Shown one piece after another: positions 1-4,605 of a DNA stretch of 5,081 nucleotides. The stretch comes from Candidatus Woesearchaeota archaeon. GTDB lineage: Archaea; Nanobdellota; Nanobdellia; Woesearchaeales; UBA11576. The DNA lies in contig JACRKM010000012.1 in assembly GCA_016219765.1 (NCBI GenBank), positions 1-5,081 of the forward strand, in the 5' to 3' direction. A program made the position numbers and the translations under genes. The notes below the pieces were generated by a model. That model did no database searches. It was given only the letters and a program-made list of their open reading frames with translations, and had not been told where the DNA came from. Position 1 is the stretch's first letter. The number at the start of each line of letters is the position of its first letter.

Positions 1-840
1 AAGTATATAGCAAACAGGAGGGTCGACTGCGGCACTGACGAGTTCTTTGTTGTTGCGCAAATTGCGCCAGACAGCAGGAGTGTTGTGTGTGAGTTAAAGA
101 CGTTTGGGCTCAGAAGATCTATGCTTGATGATGCGTTCACGTCGCTGAACGATGCGCGCGTTGAATTGTCGGCAGTGCAGGAGAGCAAATCATTCGATGA
201 GACAAGTGTTGCATCAATCGCTGCGGGTATGCGCAAAAAGGCAGAACTGCTTGTAGCGCAGAACATCGCACAGAAGAATCCGGGTGTGTTGATTGTCTTA
301 GATGGGGCGCTGGAAAGTGCCGGTGCAGAAGAAAAAGCGATGATAAAAGCATTATCAGATGCCGCGTCGCGCGTGAACGTCCTTCTTATCGGCCTCTCTA
401 AAAGCTCGCACCTGGTGACGAGTTCAGGTTGCACGATTGGCGCTGCCTTGCAGGCGCTCGTTCCCACGTCGCTCGTGCACGAGTGCTGGACGTATTATCC
501 TGTAGTGAACTGCTCACCTGAAATTCTGTTCGAGATCGGCATGGTAAAGCTTCACTCTAAATCAAGGCACGTGTTTCGCGTTGATGTTTCTTTGTACGGC
601 TGGCAGCACAAAAATAGGATTTTTTCGCTCCTTGCGCAAAACAGCACCGACTCTGCGCTTTTAGGTTATCCATACGGCCTGATCGAGGCTGACCGTTTTG
701 CCAGGGTTTCAAACGAAGAGGCAAATTACTTGCGTGTGATATTGTATGACTTGCTTGCTAAAGGAGGGAGCGGATCTCAGAAGATCTTGGAATCTTTGTC
801 TGCTTCCGATGTTCACGGGATTCTGGATTCTATGCGCTAG
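1..840 (+). CDS. nurA: NurA-family DNA repair nuclease, 5' end missing
   Basis: NurA is a nuclease that works with the HerA hexameric helicase/translocase to resect DNA double-strand breaks in archaea. The reading frame is open from base 1, so 279 codons are visible and the true start lies left of the window; the GTG at 85 is internal. Numbering from base 1, family-like features are a basic helix leading into the strand VLDGAL (about residues 99-104), a second strand with GLSKSS (131-136), and a C-terminal GYPYGLIEADRFARVS block (222-237) followed by helices. The N-terminal metal-binding Asp of the DGS motif is expected upstream and cannot be checked. Where many NurA proteins have Ala-His-Arg in the C-terminal block, this one has Ala-Asp-Arg. 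Family assignment is from these motifs, without a search. No herA is visible; it may lie to the left. Stop is TAG at 838-840. Confidence 0.78.
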   Translation, partial: KYIANRRVDCGTDEFFVVAQIAPDSRSVVCELKTFGLRRSMLDDAFTSLNDARVELSAVQESKSFDETSVASIAAGMRKKAELLVAQNIAQKNPGVLIVLDGALESAGAEEKAMIKALSDAASRVNVLLIGLSKSSHLVTSSGCTIGAALQALVPTSLVHECWTYYPVVNCSPEILFEIGMVKLHSKSRHVFRVDVSLYGWQHKNRIFSLLAQNSTDSALLGYPYGLIEADRFARVSNEEANYLRVILYDLLAKGGSGSQKILESLSASDVHGILDSMR

Positions 841-1083
841 AGTGCGGCGTATATAGAGTGTGATGTATAAAATCTAGGCAACTCACCTTTGACCGGGATT
901 TACAGGGTTGCAGTCTTCCAAATTTTCTGTATCTTTCTTACACTATATTTCTCACATCAGACTGAGCATTTTTACAGCAACGTTTATAAAGGAAGAAGTA
1001 TCGTGATCTATTCAGACTAATTATCATTAATTATTATTACGAGTATTACTGTTCGAGTATTACTATTGAAGAGGTGAATCCAG
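841..1083 (+). promoter_or_regulatory. Intergenic promoter region and leader of the membrane-protein operon
   Basis: This 243-base AT-rich gap holds no supported gene. Its clearest signal is the archaeal TATA box TTTATAAA at 983-990, which predicts a transcript start near 1010-1015 and a leader of about 70 bases. The leader has two TAATTA copies (1018-1023 and 1028-1033) and a tandem CGAGTATTACT repeat (1040-1050 and 1054-1064). It ends in the ribosome binding site GAGGTG (1071-1076), seven bases before the ATG. A second TATA-like string, TATAAAAT at 866-873, sits just after nurA and has no obvious gene to serve. No convincing terminator hairpin for nurA is visible. Confidence 0.6.
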
Positions 1084-1455
1084 ATGACTTTTCTTGGAAA
1101 ATTAGGCCGAAATTGGTCTGCTGTGGCTTTTGTTGTTGTGACGTTCTTGGCGCTCTCCGGTGCACTGATGCTTGGCTTTCAAAAATCACTGAGCGGCAGC
1201 ACTGTAGGTCTTGGTGAAGCTTCTCTGCCTGACAAGAATTCTTCAGCGTTTTCTGAAGCAGTCGGTGTCGCATTGCTGGTGTTTGTTCTTTCAGGAATAC
1301 TCCTCACAGTCTTAAGTGCTGTTTGGGCTCGCGCTCGCAGGTCATCTGGATCATCTGTAAGCGGAACCGGAGCCGCGCTTGATGATGTGAGTAAATTGAA
1401 TGCGCAGATAGAAGAACTCAATAACAGCATACGCGAGGTTGATCGCAAACTCTGA
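1084..1455 (+). CDS. Small two-helix membrane protein with C-terminal coiled coil, unknown function
   Basis: I do not recognise a family. The 123-residue product has a short basic N-terminus, a first hydrophobic helix at about 11-32, a polar Ser/Gly-rich loop at about 33-58, and a second hydrophobic helix at about 59-81. A basic stop-transfer stretch (WARARR, 81-86) follows, then a Ser/Gly linker and a charged heptad-like helix at about 99-123 that could form a coiled coil. Both ends are predicted to face the cytoplasm, judged by the basic residues. The ATG at 1084 has a good ribosome binding site (GAGGTG, seven-base spacer). It is the first gene of a probable two-gene operon: the next gene starts 34 bases later and encodes another very hydrophobic protein, so the two may work together. 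That partnership is inference. Confidence 0.7.
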   Translation: MTFLGKLGRNWSAVAFVVVTFLALSGALMLGFQKSLSGSTVGLGEASLPDKNSSAFSEAVGVALLVFVLSGILLTVLSAVWARARRSSGSSVSGTGAALDDVSKLNAQIEELNNSIREVDRKL

Positions 1456-1476
1456 TGCTGTGCACAGGACATACGC

Positions 1477-1482
1477 GAGGTG
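1477..1482 (+). promoter_or_regulatory. Ribosome binding site fixing a TTG start
   Basis: GAGGTG lies seven bases before the TTG at 1490, the same motif and spacing as for the upstream gene. This match is the main reason to accept the rare TTG start. The site lies in the second copy of a 12-base repeat, CATACGCGAGGT, whose first copy (1428-1439) is in the end of the upstream gene. Confidence 0.7.
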
Positions 1483-1489
1483 ATTTATC

Positions 1490-1840
1490 TTGGAACATAA
1501 AGTCGGTCATTATGCATTCTTTGGAGGCGTTGTACTTGCTGTTGCTGCAGGAGTTGTTGCTTCACTGTTAGACGCAGTGAATTCTTGGATTGTGCTTGTA
1601 TTGCTGGTGCTTGGCGTTGTTGTAGGGCTCCTCAATATACAGGCCAAGGAAGTGTCGGAGTTCTTAGTTGCTGTCATTGCATTGCTCCTTGCTGGTTCTG
1701 CCAATGTTCTTGTGTTGAACACTGTGGCCGCGCCTGTTGGCACCATACTGCACGCTGTCCTGACGTATATCAAGGTCTTTGTTGCACCGGCAGCAGTTGT
1801 TGTGGCGCTCAAGGCAGTCAAGCAGCTAGCCGAACGCTGA
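1490..1840 (+). CDS. Small polytopic membrane protein, unknown function
   Basis: The product is 116 residues and almost wholly hydrophobic, rich in Val, Ala and Leu. Four membrane-spanning segments are plausible, at about 9-28, 32-50, 55-76 and 80-108, with a short soluble stretch QAKEVSE between the second and third and a basic C-terminus (KAVKQLAER). There is no signal peptide distinct from the first helix, no catalytic-looking polar motif and no recognised family. The TTG start is supported by the GAGGTG site at 1477-1482; translation begins MEHKVGHYAFF. It lies 34 bases after the other membrane-protein gene and just before a T-rich terminator, so it probably ends the operon. A role in a small membrane complex with its neighbour is plausible but unproven. 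Confidence 0.72.
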   Translation: MEHKVGHYAFFGGVVLAVAAGVVASLLDAVNSWIVLVLLVLGVVVGLLNIQAKEVSEFLVAVIALLLAGSANVLVLNTVAAPVGTILHAVLTYIKVFVAPAAVVVALKAVKQLAER

Positions 1841-1874
1841 TTTTTCTCTTTTTTCTTTGATTCTTCTTCTTTTT
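1841..1874 (+). terminator. Oligo-T terminator after the membrane-protein operon
   Basis: Right after the TGA stop there is a run of pyrimidines with T5 (1841-1845), T6 (1849-1854) and T5 (1870-1874). Archaeal RNA polymerase terminates at such T tracts without needing a hairpin. The 209-base palindromic element begins immediately after it. Confidence 0.6.
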
Positions 1875-1876
1875 AC

Positions 1877-2085
1877 GGCTCTGTAGAAAGTCTTGACGAG
1901 CCGGCACCGCGGGGATCGACGCCCCGCTCGCTCACCACCACGCCAAGCTCGTGATACACACTGTGCTCTTTGATGACCGACATTCCCCGATGGGGTTTCC
2001 CCCTTGTCGGTATGAATGAGTAATTGTCCATCTCTCGCGAAAAGGCGGTGGTGGTGAGCGTGCCGGTGATATCTTCTACAGAGCC
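1877..2085. mobile_element. 209-base palindromic element with 12-bp terminal inverted repeats (MITE-like or structured RNA)
   Basis: The ends GGCTCTGTAGAA (1877-1888) and TTCTACAGAGCC (2074-2085) are perfect inverted repeats. Inside them CCGGCAC (1901-1907) pairs with GTGCCGG (2060-2066), and GCTCACCACCAC plus GCC (1930-1944) pairs with 2044-2059 with one bulged base. Local hairpins are GCGGGG/CCCCGC (1909-1914/1922-1927) and CCGACA/TGTCGG (1977-1982/2005-2010); within the latter CCCC-GAT-GGGG and GGGG-TTT-CCCC compete. Flanking strings TCTTTTTAC (1868-1876) and TCTTTTTGC (2086-2094) could be a target duplication with one mismatch, but the context is T-rich, so this is weak. The terminal sequence resembles, from memory, IS6-family ends, and that family makes 8-bp duplications. 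No transposase is inside. A non-coding RNA closed by the outer stem and ended by the T run at 2088-2092 is the main alternative. Confidence 0.55.
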
Positions 2086-2100
2086 TCTTTTTGCGTTACT

Positions 2101-2108
2101 TTTTTATA
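2101..2108 (+). promoter_or_regulatory. TATA box of the YchF-like GTPase gene
   Basis: TTTTTATA, continuing as TATC, is centred about 36 bases before the ATG at 2140. It predicts a transcript start near 2130 and so a very short leader. GTGATC (2132-2137) could pair with the part of the 16S 3' end complementary to GGTGATC, but only two bases separate it from the ATG. The gene therefore seems to carry its own promoter, downstream of the palindromic element. Confidence 0.5.
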
Positions 2109-2139
2109 TCATTATGAATCCCGCTCTTTCTGTGATCTC

Positions 2140-3351
2140 ATGTTCGTCGGCATCGTAGGAAAACCATCGTGCGGGAAGTCAACCTTCTTCAAGGCAGCAA
2201 CGCTGGCAAACGTAGCAATTGCGAATTACCCGTTCACCACGATCAAGCCGAATCACGCGATTGGATTTCTCAAGATTCCCTGTGTCGATGTTGAATTTGG
2301 CAAGCAGTGCAACCCTCGGGAAGGATACTGCACTGAGCACTTTCGCTTTATCCCTCTGGATCTTCTCGACGTTGCAGGACTCGTTCCTGGCGCGCACACT
2401 GGCCTGGGCATGGGAAACCAATTCTTGGACGATCTTCGCCAGGCCGACGTACTGATTCATGTCATTGATATCTCCGGGAGCGTGAATGAGAAAGGAGAGC
2501 CAGTCCCCGCGCTCTCGTACGACCCGATAAAGGATATCGAGTTCTTGGAAGTAGAGCTCGACATGTGGTATCTTGGCATCCTGAAAAAGGGCTGGGAGAA
2601 ATTTGCAAGAGCAGTTATGCAGGAGAGAGGAAATATTGCAAGAGCGCTGGGCAAGCAGCTCTCAGGACTCAAAGTCACTGAAGAAATGGTAGAGGAAGTG
2701 ATAGAGGAGCTGGCAAAAAATCACGGCCTCGATGTTGAACGTCCCGTGGACTGGTCTGAAACCGAATTACTCCTCATCGCTGTCGCGCTTCGCAAGAGGA
2801 CTAAGCCGATGATCATCGCTGCAAACAAGATCGATATTCCTGGCGCTGAGGAAAATTACCGGCGGCTCAAGGAAAAGTTTCCTGACTACATCACCGTGCC
2901 GTGCTCGGCAGAGTCTGAGCTTGCGCTGCGTGAAGCAGCAAAGAAGGAATTGATTTCGTACATTCCAGGCAATTCTGCATTTCAGATAAAGAACGAGGCA
3001 GGCCTTTCAGCTGCACAAAAGCAGGCGCTTGAGTTCATATCGAAGAATGTTGTGAAAAAATTCAAGACAACCGGAGTGCAGGATGTCCTCAATAATGCGG
3101 TGCTTGAGCTCCTAGGATACATGGCCATCTATCCTGGCGGCGTGAACAAGCTCACTGACCAGCACGGCAACACGCTGCCGGATTGCTTTCTCATGCCCCC
3201 TGGCTCGACAGCGCTCGATTTCGCGTACCGCCTGCACACTGATTTCGGCAAGAACTTTATCCGCGCCATCGATGTGAAGACGAAGAAGACGGTTGGAAAA
3301 GAGCATAAGCTCCAGCATCGTGATGTTGTAGAGATTGTTGCAAACAGGTAG
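2140..3351 (+). CDS. ychF: YchF-related (Obg-superfamily) GTPase with C-terminal TGS domain
   Basis: A translation-associated P-loop NTPase of the OBG/YchF family, cytosolic and thought to act with ribosomes. Visible motifs are the P-loop GKPSCGKST (7-15), switch I around YPFTTIKPN (30-38), Walker B/G3 DVAG (77-80) followed by a long LVPGAHTGLGMGNQFLDDLR switch, G4 NKID (229-232), and the G5-like CSAE (255-258). An alpha-helical insert spans roughly 135-225 and the TGS domain about 328-402. Bacterial YchF has NxxE in place of NKxD and prefers ATP; NKID here suggests GTP. The 403-residue length is normal, so the gene looks intact. Its last 25 shared codons lie in a 75-base tract repeated exactly at 4623-4697, and its final eight codons, stop included, probably came with the inserted cassette. 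The next gene in the same direction, now 1.37 kb away, is a radical SAM gene. Confidence 0.88.
   Translation: MFVGIVGKPSCGKSTFFKAATLANVAIANYPFTTIKPNHAIGFLKIPCVDVEFGKQCNPREGYCTEHFRFIPLDLLDVAGLVPGAHTGLGMGNQFLDDLRQADVLIHVIDISGSVNEKGEPVPALSYDPIKDIEFLEVELDMWYLGILKKGWEKFARAVMQERGNIARALGKQLSGLKVTEEMVEEVIEELAKNHGLDVERPVDWSETELLLIAVALRKRTKPMIIAANKIDIPGAEENYRRLKEKFPDYITVPCSAESELALREAAKKELISYIPGNSAFQIKNEAGLSAAQKQALEFISKNVVKKFKTTGVQDVLNNAVLELLGYMAIYPGGVNKLTDQHGNTLPDCFLMPPGSTALDFAYRLHTDFGKNFIRAIDVKTKKTVGKEHKLQHRDVVEIVANR
3255..3329 (+). repeat. 75-base direct repeat, upstream copy (inside GTPase 3' end)
   Basis: Identical, base for base, to 4623-4697. It encodes FIRAIDVKTKKTVGKEHKLQ and then HRDVV of the TGS domain. 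Downstream, 3330-3351 and 4698-4719 match at only 12 of 22 bases, yet both encode VEIVA-x-R-stop; the differences include GTA/GTC, ATT/ATC, GTT/GTG, GCA/GCT and AGG/CGT. Upstream, the preceding 15 bases match at about 10 positions and then similarity fades. This sharp identity between diverged flanks is the pattern left by site-specific or homologous recombination between related sequences. Confidence 0.95.
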
Positions 3352-3363
3352 TGGGCGCTTCTT

Positions 3364-3371
3364 TATTCTTT
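3364..3371 (+). repeat. Putative 8-bp target duplication, left copy
   Basis: TATTCTTT directly abuts the left inverted repeat of the 3372-3582 element. The match with the right side extends to ten bases (TATTCTTTGT) because the base pair GT begins both the element and the sequence after the right copy. Confidence 0.6.
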
Positions 3372-3582
3372 GTATTTGTTTAGCTAATCACTCTCACAGC
3401 GCCGCCACCGACCTGCGAGCTGGCGGAAAACTCATCGTGATTCGGCAGGCTTCATGCCTGTCTTGAGGTGGGTTGCATCAGGATATTCCTGATGTCCCGA
3501 AAATCTTTGATTTTCGATAATAAGGGAAGTATTCCCTTATGCGTCGTGAGCGGCGCTGTGAGCATAAGAGCTAAACAAATAC
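3372..3582. mobile_element. 211-base MITE-like element with 14-bp inverted ends and 8-bp flanking repeats
   Basis: The ends GTATTTGTTTAGCT (3372-3385) and AGCTAAACAAATAC (3569-3582) are perfect inverted repeats. They are flanked at once by TATTCTTT on each side (3364-3371 and 3583-3590), a likely target duplication. A second perfect 13-bp inverted repeat, CTCACAGCGCCGC/GCGGCGCTGTGAG, lies inside (3393-3405/3550-3562). The core holds GGCAGGC/GCCTGTC (3444-3450/3456-3462) and three adjacent hairpins with 8-bp stems and 3-base loops: 3476-3494, 3498-3516 and 3521-3539. It fills the gap between the convergent GTPase and HEPN genes, so it could also act as a bidirectional terminator. There is no open frame of note. 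The last base supplies part of the HEPN stop codon. A structured RNA is the alternative. Confidence 0.65.
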
Positions 3583-3989
3583 TATTCTTTGTTTAGCTCT
3601 GCTTCTGTTGTCGATATGAGTTCTTTTATGATCAGTTTGATTCTTTCTTCATTTTGTTTTATGTATTCTGTTCTTATGTTGAATCCTTCGTATGATATCC
3701 TGTTTCTGTATTCTCTCAGCTCTTGTATTAATTCCCTTTTTGATTCTTGGAGTTTCAGTCTTTTGCTGACGTGGTCTATTATCTGTATGTGTGCGCCTTC
3801 GCCTTTTATTTTGACTCCCTCAAGATACGTGATCGCTTCCATGAGTTTTCGTATTATCTCGTAATAGTCTACCAATGTGTTTGAAGGGTATTTTCTGGTG
3901 TCTGTCTCGTTGAGCCGTTCTAAGGTTGTTTTTGCCATCGCTGTCAGCGATTTTGCTTTCTCTTTATCTGCCTCTATTCTTATCTTCAT
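3582..3989 (-). CDS. HEPN-like protein, probable toxin partner of the MNT gene, with non-canonical active site
   Basis: A 135-residue helical protein that fits the HEPN fold. HEPN proteins paired with MNT nucleotidyltransferases are RNase toxins neutralised by AMPylation. Visible features are a long first helix with DYYEIIRKLMEAITYLEGVK (41-60), the HEPN-like GVKIKGEGAHIQIIDHV stretch (58-74), and a later helix ending in LREYRNRISYEGF (91-103). The RX4H catalytic motif should fall at R95-N-R-I-S, but position 100 is Tyr instead of His and position 102 is Gly, where HepT-type proteins have the Tyr that is AMPylated. It may be inactive as an RNase, use another mechanism, or belong to a variant subfamily. 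It is the second gene of the operon, one base after the MNT stop, with GGAGG nine bases before its ATG. Its TAG stop sits exactly at the edge of the MITE-like element. Confidence 0.7.
   Translation of the reverse strand: MKIRIEADKEKAKSLTAMAKTTLERLNETDTRKYPSNTLVDYYEIIRKLMEAITYLEGVKIKGEGAHIQIIDHVSKRLKLQESKRELIQELREYRNRISYEGFNIRTEYIKQNEERIKLIIKELISTTEAELNKE
3583..3590 (+). repeat. Putative 8-bp target duplication, right copy
   Basis: TATTCTTT directly abuts the right inverted repeat and overlaps the last codons of the minus-strand HEPN gene. It is followed by GTTTAGCT, a further partial copy of the element's end, so the insertion site itself resembled the element terminus or the insertion is nested. 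Confidence 0.6.
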
Positions 3990-3990
3990 G

Positions 3991-4527
3991 CTAAAATGCC
4001 TCCAGGTATCCTTGGAGCACGATTCCGTTGGCGATGTTGTTCTTCAGTTCTTTCGGACATCTTTTGAAGTCTTCGCTGAAGTGCAGTTGGATCTTTTTGC
4101 CGAGTGTTTTTTCGTATTTTGTCAAGTTGATGCTCTCTTTTTTTGCTTCTATGAACAGGTCTATGTCGCTTTCTTCTGTGTCTTCGCCTTTTCTGTAGCT
4201 GCCGAAAAGTATTATTGTTCTTGGAGCCGTTTTCTCTTTCAGGTGGTCTATGATGCCTGACTGCTGTATTGCTAGCTGGTTATATATTTTCTTGATATCT
4301 CTGTATTTTTTGCTGTTCAGGTTAGCTTGGTATATGGGAAAGTTTCTTTTTCCTTTTCTTTCGGTTGTCTCTGTGATAAGGCCATTTTTCTTGAGTGTGA
4401 TTATGTGGCTTTTTGTCGATGTGTGCGCCAAGTTCGCTTTTTTGCTGACCTCTATGAGATAATGCTGTCTTGTGGGCTCATCGAAGAACACTTTCGCCAC
4501 TCCTAAAATGTTACATTTTTGTATCAT
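3991..4527 (-). CDS. HTH-fused MNT-type nucleotidyltransferase, probable antitoxin and autoregulator
   Basis: A 178-residue two-domain protein. Residues about 1-75 look like a winged helix: FFDEPTRQHYLIEVSKKANL, then a recognition-like helix HTSTKSHIITLKKNGLI and a basic wing TERKGKRNFPIYQ. Residues about 95-178 are a minimal nucleotidyltransferase of the DNA polymerase beta superfamily, with TIILFGSYRKGEDTEESDID carrying the full GSx10DxD signature (G109, S110, D121, D123). The third acidic residue of the fold is not obvious in the following strand KKIQLHF (144-150). In known HEPN/MNT modules the MNT protein AMPylates the HEPN toxin to silence it. The added DNA-binding domain suggests that this one also represses its own promoter. 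The ATG at 4527 lies about 26 bases from the TATA box centre, so the message is probably leaderless. Confidence 0.82.
   Translation of the reverse strand: MIQKCNILGVAKVFFDEPTRQHYLIEVSKKANLAHTSTKSHIITLKKNGLITETTERKGKRNFPIYQANLNSKKYRDIKKIYNQLAIQQSGIIDHLKEKTAPRTIILFGSYRKGEDTEESDIDLFIEAKKESINLTKYEKTLGKKIQLHFSEDFKRCPKELKNNIANGIVLQGYLEAF
3999..4003 (-). promoter_or_regulatory. Ribosome binding site of the HEPN gene, inside the MNT gene
   Basis: On the minus strand GGAGG ends nine bases before the ATG at 3989-3987. It overlaps the last codons of the MNT gene, so the second gene can be translated on its own account from the shared message. Confidence 0.7.
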
Positions 4528-4600
4528 GTGTTACTGTTTTGTAATACGTATTTATATATCTTGTGTTACATCTTTGTAATATGTGCTACTCTTTTGTCGC
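4509..4600. promoter_or_regulatory. Four-copy operator array around the toxin-antitoxin promoter
   Basis: Plus-strand copies are TGTTACATTTTTGTAT (4509-4524), TGTTACTGTTTTGTAAT (4529-4545), TGTTACATCTTTGTAAT (4564-4580) and a weaker TGCTACTCTTTTGTCGC (4584-4600). Each has an imperfect dyad, GTTAC...GTAA. Start-to-start distances are 20, 35 and 20 bases, giving two pairs, each two helical turns apart, on either side of the TATA box. Two sites cover the transcript start and first codons and two cover the region upstream of the TATA box. This is what an autorepressor would be expected to bind; the HTH of the MNT protein is the natural candidate. Confidence 0.72.
4549..4558 (-). promoter_or_regulatory. 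TATA box of the MNT-HEPN operon, possibly bidirectional
   Basis: On the minus strand this reads TATATAAATA, about 26 bases from the ATG at 4527, the spacing of a leaderless archaeal gene. The plus strand reads TATTTATATATC, which could also be bound in the opposite orientation and drive transcription toward the GTPase fragment and the radical SAM gene, with a start near 4580. Confidence 0.68.
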
Positions 4601-4605
4601 ATGTA

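Noticed and set aside
85..840. GTG at 85 as the nurA start
   Set aside because: The frame is open all the way to base 1 with family-compatible sequence, and 251 residues would be short for the family; the gene simply continues off the left edge.
878..911. Terminator hairpin after nurA (GCAAC...GTTGC)
   Set aside because: Only five pairs around a 24-base loop, with no T run after it.
1585..1860. Cys-rich 91-residue plus-strand frame
   Set aside because: It is a shifted-frame shadow of the 1490-1840 membrane gene, whose start has a proper ribosome binding site.
1967..1980. C/D-box small RNA, suggested by TGATGA
   Set aside because: The preceding base does not fit the C-box consensus and there is no paired D box at suitable spacing.
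1877..2085. RNase P RNA or SRP RNA
   Set aside because: The closing stem invited the idea, but neither the RNase P conserved GGAAAGTC/P4 regions nor the SRP helix 8 signature is present on either strand.
3877..4260. Hydrophobic plus-strand frame of 127 residues (and similar ones at 3589-3864 and 4250-4462)
   Set aside because: These are opposite-strand shadows of the HEPN and MNT genes; the Phe/Ser-rich composition is the usual result of reading Glu/Lys-rich genes backwards.
4509..4600. CRISPR array
   Set aside because: The repeats are only 16-17 bases, degenerate and separated by 3-18 bases around a TATA box; they fit operator sites.
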